From an uncultured Cohaesibacter sp. (lineage in GTDB: Bacteria; Pseudomonadota; Alphaproteobacteria; Rhizobiales; Cohaesibacteraceae): 64,000 bases of DNA. This document shows, in pieces, positions 1 to 9,397 of the stretch; the stretch's first letter is position 1; each line of letters begins with the position of its first letter. Below the pieces are notes generated by a model, which worked only from the letters and a program-made list of their open reading frames with translations, was not told the origin of the DNA and ran no database searches. Made by a program: the position numbers and the translations under genes. The stretch covers positions 2,768,775-2,832,774 of the forward strand of contig NZ_OY781091.1 of NCBI RefSeq assembly GCF_963676275.1, written 5' to 3'.

Positions 1-567
1 GGCGAACGCCAGATTGATCGTCGTGGCAAGGAATTTCTCGACACGGCCAAGAATATCGATCTGATCAACATCAACCGTGCCGAAGCAGAGTTGATGATGC
101 CAGCCCTTCTGGACTATTCCAGACATTCCAACATGCGCACGGTCAAGATGGATCAGAGCGCCAGCAAGAGCCTGATGACTCGCGGTCTGATCATGGATCA
201 TGTCCATTGCTCCCTGTCCGGCTTCATGTCTCTTCTGATGTCAATCGGTCCGAAATATATCCTGATCACCGACGGCACCGGCGGTGCCTATCTGGGCAGT
301 CAGGAAGGCATTTATCATTGCCCGATCAAGAAGACCAATGTGCGCGGTACCGCTGGCGCTGGTGATGCATTCACATCCACCTTCGGCGCCATTCTGGGCG
401 CTGGCGCAACCGCTGAAAAAGCTCTTCAGATCGCAACCATCAACTCTTCATCGGTCTGCGAATATGTCGACACCCAAAGCGGCCTGTTGACGATCAAGGA
501 AGCAGAAAAACGCTGGGAAGCAGACAAGGCAAATCTTCCCGTATCCTTCTGGCCATGGCAAGACTAG
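1..567 (+). CDS. PfkB-family carbohydrate/nucleoside kinase, 5' truncated by window edge
   Basis: The frame is open from base 1, so this is the C-terminal 188 residues of a larger protein whose start lies outside the window. The segment VRGTAGAGDAF matches the PfkB C-terminal signature (usually DTxGAGDAF), which holds the anion hole and the catalytic base Asp. The upstream NRAEAELM segment is typical of the ribokinase/adenosine kinase fold, where residues near the lid contact substrate. Such enzymes phosphorylate a sugar or nucleoside hydroxyl with ATP in the cytosol. The usual DT of the motif is GT here. The substrate cannot be named from this fragment. A strong terminator follows directly. 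Confidence 0.85.
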   Translation, partial: GERQIDRRGKEFLDTAKNIDLININRAEAELMMPALLDYSRHSNMRTVKMDQSASKSLMTRGLIMDHVHCSLSGFMSLLMSIGPKYILITDGTGGAYLGSQEGIYHCPIKKTNVRGTAGAGDAFTSTFGAILGAGATAEKALQIATINSSSVCEYVDTQSGLLTIKEAEKRWEADKANLPVSFWPWQD

Positions 568-602
568 AGGCCAAATCAGGGGTCAGCCCCACCATCTTTC
601 AG

Positions 603-634
603 AAAGGCCGCAGCTTGACGCTGTGGCCTTTTTT
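603..634 (+). terminator. Rho-independent terminator of the PfkB kinase
   Basis: A 10-bp stem (AGGCCGCAGC with GCTGTGGCCT, one G-T pair), a 5-nt loop and six T residues lie 36 bp after the kinase stop. Confidence 0.85.
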
Positions 635-1024
635 GTTGCCCATAGAGCCCCCGGGCGCCAAAACCAAAACAAAGCCGCCCACAGGCCCCTATGGGCGCAC
701 ATACAGGCTTTGAGAGAAAGCCAGCCCCAGCCGACCTACAGCCAGCCCAAAGTCAGCCCAGATCCAGCCCAGAGAGCCTTCCCGCCAGTCCTCTCCTCCG
801 CGCAGCACATAAAGCCGGGCACAGCACATGCCGGGCACAGCAAACAAGGCAGGGCACAGCAAACAAGGCAGGGCACAGACGTTTTCTTTGAGGGATAAAG
901 GCATGCGCGAACAGATTCCGGCCCCGCCAGCGAAAATTGCCAGCAGAAAAGACACGATCCACCATTTCATAGTGAAATGAAGGCGTCTGTCACATCAATG
1001 TCAAAGGAGAATGCCATGAGAAAA
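635..1024. other. Gene-poor stretch between terminator and tRNA-Asp genes
   Basis: No convincing gene is visible. The segment 720-780 is rich in degenerate CAGCCC units and 810-880 in GGGCACAGC units. A minus-strand frame (970 to 689) starts MKWWIVSFLLAIFAG, which would make a plausible signal sequence, but it has no Shine-Dalgarno sequence and most of its length translates the repeats, so I do not call it as a gene. Confidence 0.5.
841..878. repeat. Two perfect 19-bp tandem repeats
   Basis: The unit CAAACAAGGCAGGGCACAG occurs twice with no gap (841-859, 860-878). It is preceded by two shorter related units ending in CCGGGCACAG. The array is intergenic and looks like a slippage-type minisatellite. 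Confidence 0.9.
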
Positions 1025-1101
<77 letters not shown>

Positions 1102-1144
1102 GCATTTCATGCCAACAAGAAACTTGTCGGCTGGGGTTTCGGGA

Positions 1145-1221
<77 letters not shown>

Positions 1222-1643
1222 ATTACCCGAACCACACTCACCGCCGCTGAAGCGACATGTTCCGTGTGGAGTGGCGCTGAAATACGACGCGAACGAGGGT
1301 AAGTCAAGCACCCAAGAAATTCTTTTTGTGAAAATTTCACAGTCCATTTGCAGAACCGGCTTATTCCTGCCATTTCCCTTGTTGGAAAGCGAAATTTATC
1401 CAAAGGCAACTTGCTCACAGCCATACAGAACCCCTTTTCCCTCAGCAAATTTCTGCTGAAAGATCAGAAACAACCATCCTGTTATCAAGCCCATAAAGCA
1501 GATCCATCGGGCACGCTTTGCAATGCCAATCAGGGGTGCGCGCCCTCCTCCACTGATTTCCCCAGAGAATGGTTTCAACTGTCATTTTTTTGTTGCATGC
1601 CCGGCACTCAGCATCTAAAAGCAGCTCACGCATTAAGGCGCGA
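1222..1643. other. Spacer between tRNA-Asp and tRNA-Val pairs
   Basis: The two tRNA pairs are divergent (Asp minus, Val plus), so this spacer should hold both promoters. No coding region is supported: the open frames lack ribosome binding sites and recognisable protein. Confidence 0.5.
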
Positions 1644-1720
1644 GGGTGTTTAGCTCAGCTGGTTAGAGCATCTCGTTTACACCGAGAGGGTCGGGAGTTC
1701 GAATCTCTCAACACCCACCA
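1644..1720 (+). tRNA. tRNA-Val (anticodon TAC), copy 1
   Basis: The 77-nt gene begins GGGTGTTTAGCTCAG, has anticodon loop TTTACAC (TAC, reading GTA/GTG valine codons), a canonical T-arm GAGTTCGAATCTC and an acceptor stem GGGTGTT/AACACCC, and encodes its CCA. Confidence 0.97.
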
Positions 1721-1831
1721 TTCCCTGACTTTCGCATGTCGAAAGCCTTCGAAATCGTCCAGCAGGAATGTTTTCGACAAGGGAACGCTTCTGAATGCAT
1801 TGATCGCATTTCATTTTAGGAAATGCAGAAT

Positions 1832-1908
1832 GGGTGTTTAGCTCAGCTGGTTAGAGCATCTCGTTTACACCGAGAGGGTCGGGAGTTCGAATCTCTCAAC
1901 ACCCACCA
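1832..1908 (+). tRNA. tRNA-Val (anticodon TAC), copy 2
   Basis: This is identical over 77 nt to the copy at 1644-1720, with encoded CCA. The 111-bp spacer between them is unrelated sequence, so only the tRNA unit is conserved. Confidence 0.97.
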
Positions 1909-2148
1909 TTCCCCAAAGCCTTAAAAGATTAATAGCCTCAAGCGCTCGTCTGGATAATTCTGTTTTTCAACGATCGCTGCATTGGCCAAGATGCTTCATG
2001 CATCATGTGGCCTGATGTCGCTTGGCTGCTTCCTTTTCCGCCCCCGTCATCCCAAATAGGCAATCTCGCCTCTGCTCTACACTCCGGATGAAACCGGCAG
2101 CCGTTTTGGCATGCTCTTTGCTCTTTTAATCACGTATCCGATTTGTTG

Positions 2149-2517
2149 ATGAACAAAACGAGCAAAATCATGTCTATCTATACTTCGACTTATGACAGTA
2201 CAAACAGCCTGCTGGCGCTCCTCTCGTCAAACTCGACAAGCAGCACCAGCAGTACAAGCAGCGACGACACATTCAGCACACTCTTTGGATCGGACGAAGA
2301 AACATCTGATACTTCAAGCAGTTCCAGCAGTTCATCGTCCACGTCTTCGCTTTTCTCGGCAGAAACGCTCAACGCCATGCTGAGTCTTCAGGAAGATGTT
2401 TCCAGCCAAACCATGGATGAGATGCGAATGGGCCCTCCACCGGGCGGTTCAACATCACCTGAGGAAACTACCAATACAGAATCTGCCTCCCAGGCAGGAT
2501 TTACCCTGCAGGTTTAG
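2149..2517 (+). CDS. Serine/threonine-rich small protein of unknown function
   Basis: The 122-residue product has no family I recognise. Residues about 20-75 are low complexity: runs of Ser and Thr interrupted by acidic residues, including nine consecutive serines. A short ordered-looking segment follows (LFSAETLNAMLSLQ) and then a Pro/Gly/Glu-rich tail. There is no signal peptide or membrane segment. No strong Shine-Dalgarno sequence fixes the start: ATG 2149 and ATG 2170 are both possible, and a TTG at 2143 is in frame. Similar serine-rich proteins with a FSxxTLxALLSLQ-type motif occur in alphaproteobacteria, but I cannot assign a role. Confidence 0.6.
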   Translation: MNKTSKIMSIYTSTYDSTNSLLALLSSNSTSSTSSTSSDDTFSTLFGSDEETSDTSSSSSSSSSTSSLFSAETLNAMLSLQEDVSSQTMDEMRMGPPPGGSTSPEETTNTESASQAGFTLQV

Positions 2518-2622
2518 CCCACTTGTGACCAAATCTGCAATGCATATTCGCCCGTCAGCCAGCCAAACTGGCTCCCGGGCGGAATTGCACGCGCTCTTTC
2601 TTGCAGACCACACAGACTGCTT

Positions 2623-3132
2623 TCAGGCAACATGATGCCTGAGGCTTTTAAGGAAGGCATGGACGGCAGCTTCAGTCCCCTGCGCCTCAAAGCCTTCCAG
2701 CCGTTCCTCGCTCCAGCCATCAACCGGCTCCAGATCGGCCATGAGCACATCAAAGCGATCCATCTCATCATAGGTGAGCGGCAGTTGTGAGGCCGTCTGC
2801 AACAGTCCCATCAATTGGTGAATCTTCAGCATGATGACAAAGGCCCGGGTCATTGGCGCCACCAGTCTGGAGTCATCGCGCCAGTTGCGGCCGCCAAATA
2901 CCTCCTGCGTTACCCGCTGCCCTGCCCCCAGACAATCAAAATGCATGCAGCCCCGATAGCCCTGCTGTTCGCGCTCCTCATAGATCTTGCAGCTCTGCCC
3001 CTCGGTCAATTGCGGGCACGGCTCTCCGTTTGGCTTGTCGATGGGAAACTCGTCAGACTTATCAAAGGCCAGACAGATGCAGCAAAGGGCCGCGCAATTC
3101 TGGCAATCGGGGATCAGTGAGGATTCGGTCAT
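2623..3132 (-). CDS. Cysteine-cluster protein (YkgJ-like, putative metal/Fe-S binding)
   Basis: The 169-residue protein has a dense cysteine pattern: CQNCAALCCICLAF near the N-terminus, then a Cys in EPCPQL, one in SCKIY and two in CMHFDCLG. This spacing resembles the YkgJ/CxxCxxxxC cluster proteins thought to bind zinc or an Fe-S cluster. The rest is helical with no membrane segment. I chose ATG 3132 because AAGGGTGG lies 6 nt upstream; an in-frame ATG at 3207 lacks a good ribosome binding site. The gene stands alone, convergent with the serine-rich gene. Confidence 0.8.
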   Translation of the reverse strand: MTESSLIPDCQNCAALCCICLAFDKSDEFPIDKPNGEPCPQLTEGQSCKIYEEREQQGYRGCMHFDCLGAGQRVTQEVFGGRNWRDDSRLVAPMTRAFVIMLKIHQLMGLLQTASQLPLTYDEMDRFDVLMADLEPVDGWSEERLEGFEAQGTEAAVHAFLKSLRHHVA

Positions 3133-3280
3133 GGTCCACCCTTCAGCTATTTGCATGCGCCTTGCCCGCGCATAAACCACGGCAAAGGCGATCATTCTCT
3201 TTGTCATTGCAGCCCGGCTCCAACTGGTCGCATGAAACCGTGCATTTGAGATTTTTGCTTATACAGCATTCCCAAAATGT

Positions 3281-3315
3281 AAAAACCCCCAGTTCGGTCC
3301 GAACCGGGGGTTAAA
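3281..3315 (-). terminator. Rho-independent terminator of the HU gene
   Basis: On the minus strand a near-perfect stem (AACCCCCGGTTCGG with its complement) is followed by five T residues, 31 bp after the HU stop codon. Confidence 0.9.
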
Positions 3316-3345
3316 AATCTTGTCGCGATAAATGGTCAATCGCGC

Positions 3346-3624
3346 TTATTTGCCGTTGACGGCGTCTTTCAGACCTTTGCCAGCTTTGAACTTAGGCGTT
3401 TTGGAAGCCGGGATCTGAATGGTGTCACCAGTGCGGGGGTTACGGCCTTCGGTAGCGGCACGTTCGGTGACAGAAAAGTTTCCGAAGCCAATGATGCGGA
3501 CTTCTTCATTGTTTTTCAGGGTTTCAGAAACGATGTCAAACAGCGCATCAACCGCTTCGCCAGCCTGTGCTTTTGTGAGATCTGCTTTTTCCGCAACAGC
3601 AGAGATCAGTTCGTTCTTGTTCAT
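3346..3624 (-). CDS. hupB: DNA-binding protein HU
   Basis: The 92-residue product matches histone-like HU along its whole length: MNKNELISAVAEKA at the N-terminus, the core GFGNFSVTERA, the arm motif GRNPRTGDTIQIPAS and the end KFKAGKGLKDAV. HU dimers bend and compact DNA in the nucleoid. AAGGA lies 7 nt before the ATG. It sits downstream of lon on the same strand, the usual alphaproteobacterial lon-hup arrangement, but a terminator between them and about 300 bp of spacing imply a promoter of its own. Confidence 0.97.
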   Translation of the reverse strand: MNKNELISAVAEKADLTKAQAGEAVDALFDIVSETLKNNEEVRIIGFGNFSVTERAATEGRNPRTGDTIQIPASKTPKFKAGKGLKDAVNGK

Positions 3625-3814
3625 ATTTTCTTCCTTTTCGGTTCAATCGCAAAAGCTCATGGTCCTTCGCAACGCTTCACCACTAAGAATCAACACACCT
3701 TGGGAAATACCAGACGCGGAATGCGACAATCTGGCGAAACGGGTCAGAAATCAAGAGGGAATTTCGCAGAAATCAGCCATTTTTGGGGCTTTAAACAGGA
3801 ATTAACAGCCTGAC

Positions 3815-3858
3815 AAGAAAAAAAGGCCCTTCCTTAGTAGGAAGAGCCTTGTTTTTTC
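3815..3858 (-). terminator. Rho-independent terminator of lon
   Basis: The hairpin AAGGC..CTTCCT / AGGAAG..GCCTT around 3824-3849 has T-runs on both sides (an A-run at 3817-3824 for the minus strand). It lies about 65 bp after the lon stop codon. Confidence 0.8.
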
Positions 3859-3920
3859 TTACCTGTCACATTGAACAAGGCCAAAATCGCTCGCCAAAAC
3901 GCAATCGATTCTTTCCCCGA

Positions 3921-6347
3921 TCAGTGAGCAACCGAAGCGTTTTCCTCACTTTCGGACTGAATGCCCGGATCCGGCATCTGGCTCTCGTCCCACTCGATGG
4001 GCTCGAACTTTTCAACCAGCGCCTTCTCGAGAACCTGACCGACGTTGCTGACCGGAATGATTTCCATTCCATTCTTCACATTGTCAGGAATATCGACAAG
4101 ATCCTTGGCATTCTCTTCCGGAATCAGCACGGTCTTGATACCACCGCGCAGAGCTGCCAGCAGCTTTTCCTTCAGACCACCGATCGGCAAGACGCGGCCA
4201 CGCAGCGTGATCTCACCGGTCATCGCAATATCCTTGCGCACCGGAATGCCGGTCATCAGGGACACGATGGCAGTCGCCATGGCGATACCGGCGGACGGAC
4301 CGTCCTTCGGCGTAGCCCCCTCAGGCACGTGAACGTGAATGTCCTTCCTGTCGAACAACGGAGGCTCGACGCCGAAGTCCACGGCACGGGAACGCACATA
4401 GGAGGCTGCGGCCTGAATGGATTCCTTCATCACGTCGCGCAGGTTACCCGTCACCGTCATCTTGCCCTTGCCGGGCATCATGACGCCTTCGATGGTCAGC
4501 AATTCGCCGCCCACCTCGGTCCATGCCAGACCGGTGACAACGCCCACCTGATCCTCGGCATCGATTTCGCCGAAGCGGAAGCGTGGCACCCCGAGATAAT
4601 CCTCGATATTGGCGACAGTGATGTCGATCTTGTCGAGTTTCTTCATGATCAGGTCCTTGGTAACCTTGCGTGCCAGCTTCATCAGCTCGCGCTCAAGGTT
4701 ACGGACACCGGCCTCGCGGGTATAGCGCTGAACGATCAGACGCAGGGCTTCCTCATCAAGGCTGAACTCGCCTTCCTTCAGACCATGATCGGACATGGCT
4801 TTGGGCAACAGATGACGACGCGCAATCTCGATCTTCTCATCCTCGGTGTAACCGGCGATGCGAATGACTTCCATGCGGTCCATCAGCGGAGCCGGAATAT
4901 TAAGCGTGTTGGCCGTGGTGATGAACATGACGTTGGAAAGGTCATATTCCACCTCCAGATAATGGTCCACAAAGGTACCATTCTGTTCCGGATCAAGCAC
5001 TTCAAGCAGAGCCGAAGACGGATCGCCGCGGAAGTCCATGCCCATCTTGTCGATCTCGTCGAGCAGGAACAGCGGGTTGGCCTTCTTGGCCTTCTTCATC
5101 GACTGGATCACCTTGCCCGGCATGGAACCGATATAGGTCCGGCGATGACCGCGAATTTCCGCTTCATCGCGCACACCACCAAGTGCCATGCGCACAAATT
5201 CGCGTCCGGTAGCCTTCGCAATGCTCTTGCCAAGCGAGGTCTTGCCAACGCCCGGAGGGCCAACGAGGCAAAGGATCGGGCCCTTGAGCTTGTTGGTCCG
5301 GGTCTGCACGGCAAGATATTCGATGATCCGCTCTTTGACCTTCTCGAGGCCATAGTGATCGACATCCAGAATCTCTTCCGCCTTTTCCAGATCCACCTTG
5401 ACGCGGGACTTCTTGCTCCAGGGAATACCCAGCAGCCAGTCGAGATAGTTGCGCACCACGGTAGCCTCGGCAGACATCGGGCTCATCTGCTTGAGCTTCT
5501 TCAGCTCGGCCTCCGCCTTTTCCTTGGCTTCCTTGGTCAGCTTGGTCTTCTCGATCGCCTGTTCCAGCTCGCGAATCTCGTCCGCGCCTTCCTCGGAATC
5601 GCCCAGCTCCTTCTGAATGGCCTTCATCTGCTCATTCAGATAATATTCGCGCTGGGTTTTCTCCATCTGGCGCTTGACGCGACTGCGGATGCGCTTTTCG
5701 ACCTGAAGAACGGAGATCTCGCTCTCCATCAGGCCAAGCACCTGTTCCAGACGCTCGATCACGCTGACAATACCGAGAATTTCCTGCTTCTCCTGAATCT
5801 TGATGGCAAGATGGGAAGCAACGGTATCGGCCAGCTTGGAATAGTCATCGATCTGGGACACTGCCCCGATCACTTCAGGTGAAACCTTCTTGTTCAGCTT
5901 CACATAATTCTCGAATTCGGTCGCAACAGAACGCGCCAGAGCCTCGACTTCAACCCGCTCGCCATCTTCGTCATGCAACACGGTAGCGGTTGCTTCATAA
6001 AGATCATCGCGCTTGGTGAAATCGCCCAGCTTGGCCCGGTTCACGCCTTCGACGAGCACCTTGACGGTGCCATCGGGCAGCTTGAGCAGCTGCAGCACGG
6101 TTGCGAGCGTACCAATTTTGAAAATGTCCCCGGGGGCGGGATCATCATCGCCGGCATTCATCTGCGTTGCCAGCAAAATCATCTTGTCCGACTGCATCAC
6201 TTCTTCAAGTGCGCGAATGGACTTTTCGCGTCCCACAAAAAGCGGAACGATCATATGTGGAAAGACAACAATGTCTCTCAGTGGCAAGACCGGATAAGTA
6301 TCCGAAGCCATCGGGTTGGCTGCGCCAATCACAGGTCCTTCGGTCAT
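3921..6347 (-). CDS. lon: ATP-dependent protease Lon
   Basis: The 808-residue product is a full-length LonA. The N-terminal substrate-binding domain starts [15 protein letters not shown]. The AAA+ module has Walker [14 protein letters not shown] and Walker [11 protein letters not shown]. The C-terminal protease domain has the catalytic Ser in [12 protein letters not shown] and the Lys in [15 protein letters not shown]. Lon degrades misfolded and specific regulatory proteins in the cytosol. AGGTAGGA precedes the ATG. It follows clpX on the same strand after a terminator, so it probably has its own promoter in the 377-bp gap. Confidence 0.98.
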   Translation of the reverse strand: MTEGPVIGAANPMASDTYPVLPLRDIVVFPHMIVPLFVGREKSIRALEEVMQSDKMILLATQMNAGDDDPAPGDIFKIGTLATVLQLLKLPDGTVKVLVEGVNRAKLGDFTKRDDLYEATATVLHDEDGERVEVEALARSVATEFENYVKLNKKVSPEVIGAVSQIDDYSKLADTVASHLAIKIQEKQEILGIVSVIERLEQVLGLMESEISVLQVEKRIRSRVKRQMEKTQREYYLNEQMKAIQKELGDSEEGADEIRELEQAIEKTKLTKEAKEKAEAELKKLKQMSPMSAEATVVRNYLDWLLGIPWSKKSRVKVDLEKAEEILDVDHYGLEKVKERIIEYLAVQTRTNKLKGPILCLVGPPGVGKTSLGKSIAKATGREFVRMALGGVRDEAEIRGHRRTYIGSMPGKVIQSMKKAKKANPLFLLDEIDKMGMDFRGDPSSALLEVLDPEQNGTFVDHYLEVEYDLSNVMFITTANTLNIPAPLMDRMEVIRIAGYTEDEKIEIARRHLLPKAMSDHGLKEGEFSLDEEALRLIVQRYTREAGVRNLERELMKLARKVTKDLIMKKLDKIDITVANIEDYLGVPRFRFGEIDAEDQVGVVTGLAWTEVGGELLTIEGVMMPGKGKMTVTGNLRDVMKESIQAAASYVRSRAVDFGVEPPLFDRKDIHVHVPEGATPKDGPSAGIAMATAIVSLMTGIPVRKDIAMTGEITLRGRVLPIGGLKEKLLAALRGGIKTVLIPEENAKDLVDIPDNVKNGMEIIPVSNVGQVLEKALVEKFEPIEWDESQMPDPGIQSESEENASVAH

Positions 6348-6724
6348 GCTTTCCTACCTTTCTTGGATCATTGACCCTTCCCGTCAGAGACAGGGTATAT
6401 ATGCGGCCCTTGGCCCGCAATAAAGCCGATACAAAGTCATACGCTCATAAAGAGCCGCTGGACCAGAAACGTCATCGGCAGATGAACAGAGTGAGACTCA
6501 CACACAAACAGAAATCGCCTCACGGTACCACTTAGTTGGGGCTTCGCGACATGCTTTTCAAGCCACTCCACAGACCCTTTCCAACATTGTGAAAAAAGGG
6601 TCGCGTCCGGGCCGTGTATGATATCGCTCTGCCTTGCAAGAATAGCGCCAGACGGCCTTATTCCGACTGACAAAAAAGGCGACCCAAGGCCGCCCTTTGA
6701 ATTCATTGCGCAAAGACCGGCCAA
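6348..6724 (-). other. lon leader / clpX-lon intergenic region
   Basis: No gene is supported. The region should hold the lon promoter on the minus strand. I could not find a clean sigma-32 (CTTGAA...CCCAT) or CIRCE element. A near-palindrome (TGCGGCCC TT GGCCCGCA, one mismatch) lies at 6402-6419, next to a TATATA tract, in the lon 5' leader. Confidence 0.4.
6672..6698 (-). terminator. Probable terminator of clpX
   Basis: On the minus strand AAAGGGCG pairs with CGCCTTTT with one bulge, and a T-run follows. It lies 27 bp after the clpX stop. Confidence 0.6.
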
Positions 6725-7993
6725 TCAGGCGGAGGTCGGTTCCGCCTCGCTCTTCATGTCGCCATAAATATAGAGCGGGCGTGCCTCTCCTTTGACCACA
6801 TCGCCGGAAATGACCACTTCTTCAACACCTTCGAGCCCGGGGAGCTCATACATTGTATCAAGAAGAATGGCTTCCAGAATGGACCGCAGACCACGGGCAC
6901 CGGTTTTTCGCTCGATCGCCTTCTTGGCAACCCCGCGCAGAGCATCGTCATGGAATGTCAGGCGCACGCCTTCCATTTCGAACAGCGCCTGATACTGCTT
7001 GACGATCGCATTCTTGGGCTGGGTCAGAATGGAAACCAGCGCCTCTTCATCCAGATCTTCAAGGGTGGCCAGAACAGGTAGACGACCGACAAATTCCGGG
7101 ATAAGACCGAACTTGAGCAGATCCTCCGGTTCCAGTTCCTTGAACAACTCGCCAGTGCCGCGCTCATCAGGATCTTCCACCTTGGCAGCAAAGCCGATGG
7201 AGCTGTCTACACCGCGCGCGGAAATGATCTTGTCCAGACCAGCAAAGGCCCCGCCACAGATAAACAGGATGTTGGACGTATCCACCTGCAGGAATTCCTG
7301 CTGCGGATGCTTGCGCCCGCCCTGAGGCGGAACGGAAGCAACAGTCCCTTCCATGATCTTGAGCAATGCCTGCTGAACGCCCTCACCCGAAACGTCGCGG
7401 GTGATGGATGGATTGTCGGACTTGCGGGAAATCTTGTCGATCTCGTCGATATAGACAATCCCGCGCTGTGCCTGCTCGACATTGTAATCGGCAGCCTGCA
7501 GCAGCTTGAGAATGATATTCTCGACATCCTCACCCACATAACCAGCTTCGGTCAGTGTCGTAGCATCGGCCATCGTGAAAGGCACATCCAGAATGCGCGC
7601 CATGGTCTGGGCAAGGAAGGTCTTGCCGCAACCGGTCGGGCCGATCAGCATGATGTTGGATTTAGCAAGTTCGAGATCCGAGCTCTTCTTTCCGTGGGCA
7701 AGACGCTTGTAATGGTTGTGAACGGCAACAGAAAGAACCTTCTTTGCCCTTCCCTGACCAATTACATAATCGTCGAGCACATCGCAAATTTCCTGCGGTG
7801 TAGGAATACCGTCCTTGGATTTCACCATCGAAGACTTGTTCTCTTCGCGGATGATATCCATGCACAACTCGACGCATTCATCACAAATGAATACCGTCGG
7901 CCCCGCAATCAACTTGCGCACTTCATGCTGGCTTTTGCCACAGAAGGAGCAGTAGAGCGTATTTTTGCTATCACCACCACTAGCCTTACTCAT
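6725..7993 (-). CDS. clpX: ATP-dependent Clp protease ATP-binding subunit ClpX
   Basis: The 422-residue unfoldase starts with its C4 zinc-binding domain (CSFCG ... CDEC, residues about 15-45). The AAA+ core has Walker [14 protein letters not shown], pore loop GYVGED, Walker [11 protein letters not shown] and a C-terminal small domain. ClpX hexamers unfold tagged substrates and feed them to ClpP. In alphaproteobacteria this includes cell-cycle regulators. AGAGG lies 8 nt before the ATG. The gene lies 263 bp downstream of clpP on the same strand, so co-transcription is likely but not certain. Confidence 0.98.
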   Translation of the reverse strand: MSKASGGDSKNTLYCSFCGKSQHEVRKLIAGPTVFICDECVELCMDIIREENKSSMVKSKDGIPTPQEICDVLDDYVIGQGRAKKVLSVAVHNHYKRLAHGKKSSDLELAKSNIMLIGPTGCGKTFLAQTMARILDVPFTMADATTLTEAGYVGEDVENIILKLLQAADYNVEQAQRGIVYIDEIDKISRKSDNPSITRDVSGEGVQQALLKIMEGTVASVPPQGGRKHPQQEFLQVDTSNILFICGGAFAGLDKIISARGVDSSIGFAAKVEDPDERGTGELFKELEPEDLLKFGLIPEFVGRLPVLATLEDLDEEALVSILTQPKNAIVKQYQALFEMEGVRLTFHDDALRGVAKKAIERKTGARGLRSILEAILLDTMYELPGLEGVEEVVISGDVVKGEARPLYIYGDMKSEAEPTSA

Positions 7994-8256
7994 GTATGTG
8001 CCTCTTCTTTCGTTGCATTCGGCGGTCTCGATTTGAACACCGACTTACTAGTTTAGAATGCTCTGCAACGTCTGCAAGCAAAATAAACCCAATCTCCCTG
8101 ACGCCTGACGCATAAATTTGCCAATTTCAGCCAAAAGCCGCCAGATTTATAAAAGCATGTACCCGAAAAGATCAATATAGGTTTAACAGGGTCTATTCGG
8201 CATGCCAGAACCGGATCGGCAGACACGATCTGCCAGCCAACCGGCCCTGCAAGAAC

Positions 8257-8904
8257 TTAGTCCTTGCCTTTCTCTTTCTTGTCTTCAGGCGCAAGGGAAT
8301 TGCGATTCTCGACAACCTTGTCGACGAGCCCCCATTCCTTGGCCTCCTGTGCGGTCATGAAATGATCACGATCGAGCGTCTTGTCGACCGTTTCATAATC
8401 CTGTCCGCAATGCTTGACATAAACTTCGTTCAGACGGCGCTTCATCTTCAGGATATCTTCGGCATGGCGCTGGATGTCCGATGCCTGACCCTGAAAGCCG
8501 CCCGATGGCTGATGCACCATGATGCGCGCATTTGGCAGCGCAAAACGCATATCCTTGTGCCCTGCGCAAAGCAGCAGCGAGCCCATGGAAGCAGCCTGCC
8601 CCAGGCAGAGCGTGGCAACCGGCGGCTTGATGAACTGCATGGTGTCATAAATGGACATGCCTGCCGTCACAACGCCTCCGGGCGAATTGATATAGAGAGA
8701 AATCTCTTTCTTGGGGTTATCCGCTTCCAGAAACAGCAACTGGGCACAGACCAGAGCAGCCATGTGATCTTCAATCGGGCCCGTGATAAAGATAATGCGT
8801 TCCTTCAGGAGGCGCGAATAGATGTCATAGGCGCGTTCTCCGCGATTTGACTGCTCCACCACCATTGGAACCAGATTCATAGTGAGATCGAGTGGATCCT
8901 TCAT
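8257..8904 (-). CDS. clpP: ATP-dependent Clp protease proteolytic subunit ClpP
   Basis: The 215-residue serine peptidase has the full catalytic triad: Ser106 in GQAASMGS, His131 in MVHQPSGG and Asp180 in LDRDHFM. ClpP forms the tetradecameric barrel that ClpX caps. Length and motifs are ordinary. AAGGAAAG lies just before the ATG. The order tig-clpP-clpX-lon matches most proteobacteria. The C-terminal tail is Lys/Glu-rich (EDKKEKGKD). Confidence 0.98.
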   Translation of the reverse strand: MKDPLDLTMNLVPMVVEQSNRGERAYDIYSRLLKERIIFITGPIEDHMAALVCAQLLFLEADNPKKEISLYINSPGGVVTAGMSIYDTMQFIKPPVATLCLGQAASMGSLLLCAGHKDMRFALPNARIMVHQPSGGFQGQASDIQRHAEDILKMKRRLNEVYVKHCGQDYETVDKTLDRDHFMTAQEAKEWGLVDKVVENRNSLAPEDKKEKGKD

Positions 8905-9334
8905 TCGTCTTTCCTTATCAACTCCAACCGGGCAAAGGCATCATCGCCCCTCTGCTCCACACGCCAAACCTTAAACACTAACCCTGATTAAGGCCATCTG
9001 GTGACGCAAAGTCACCATATTTGATCTTACTCCGCAAAAAACAGCGCTTTTGCCAGAGCAACGCCGGACAATCTGACATATATGCCATGAAATCCTTCCA
9101 CCTCGCAAAACCAACAGCACAAAGGCCAGAGAATCACGAGAATGGACCAGCACAGTCTCATTAGCACCGTGACAATGAATATTTTACTGACAAATATTCA
9201 AAGACCGGGAAATCAGCGGATCAATGAGTCGCGACCGGCACACTATCCGCAAATGGCGGCCACTGACCAGCCCATTCGCCTTCTAAAATGAATAGATATG
9301 GTTAACCGGGATAAATTCAACATGTTGTAAACAG
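8905..9334 (-). other. tig-clpP intergenic region with clpP promoter region
   Basis: No gene is supported in this stretch. A perfect 7-bp inverted repeat, TGGTGAC GCAAA GTCACCA, sits at 8999-9017, about 95 bp upstream of clpP. It could be a regulator site or a leader hairpin. No recognisable CIRCE element is present. Confidence 0.45.
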
Positions 9335-9367
9335 AAAGACGCCCACCGTGGAAAACGGCAGGCGTCC
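9335..9367 (-). terminator. Rho-independent terminator of tig
   Basis: On the minus strand GGGACGCC pairs with GGCGTC around a CG-rich inner stem and loop, and TTT follows, 30 bp after the tig stop. Confidence 0.75.
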
Positions 9368-9397
9368 CGAATTTCAAGCCGAGAGCGAAGAATGTGA

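Noticed and set aside
841-878. Possible CRISPR array
   Set aside because: The units are directly adjacent with no unique spacers and there are no cas genes nearby.
689-970. Minus-strand frame starting MKWWIVSFLLAIFAGGAG
   Set aside because: The first 18 residues look like a signal sequence, but there is no Shine-Dalgarno sequence and most of the frame is a translation of the tandem repeats.
3849-5882. 677-codon plus-strand frame opposite lon
   Set aside because: It is antisense to the conserved lon reading frame, is rich in His/Leu/Gln in the way of shadow frames, and has no recognisable domain.
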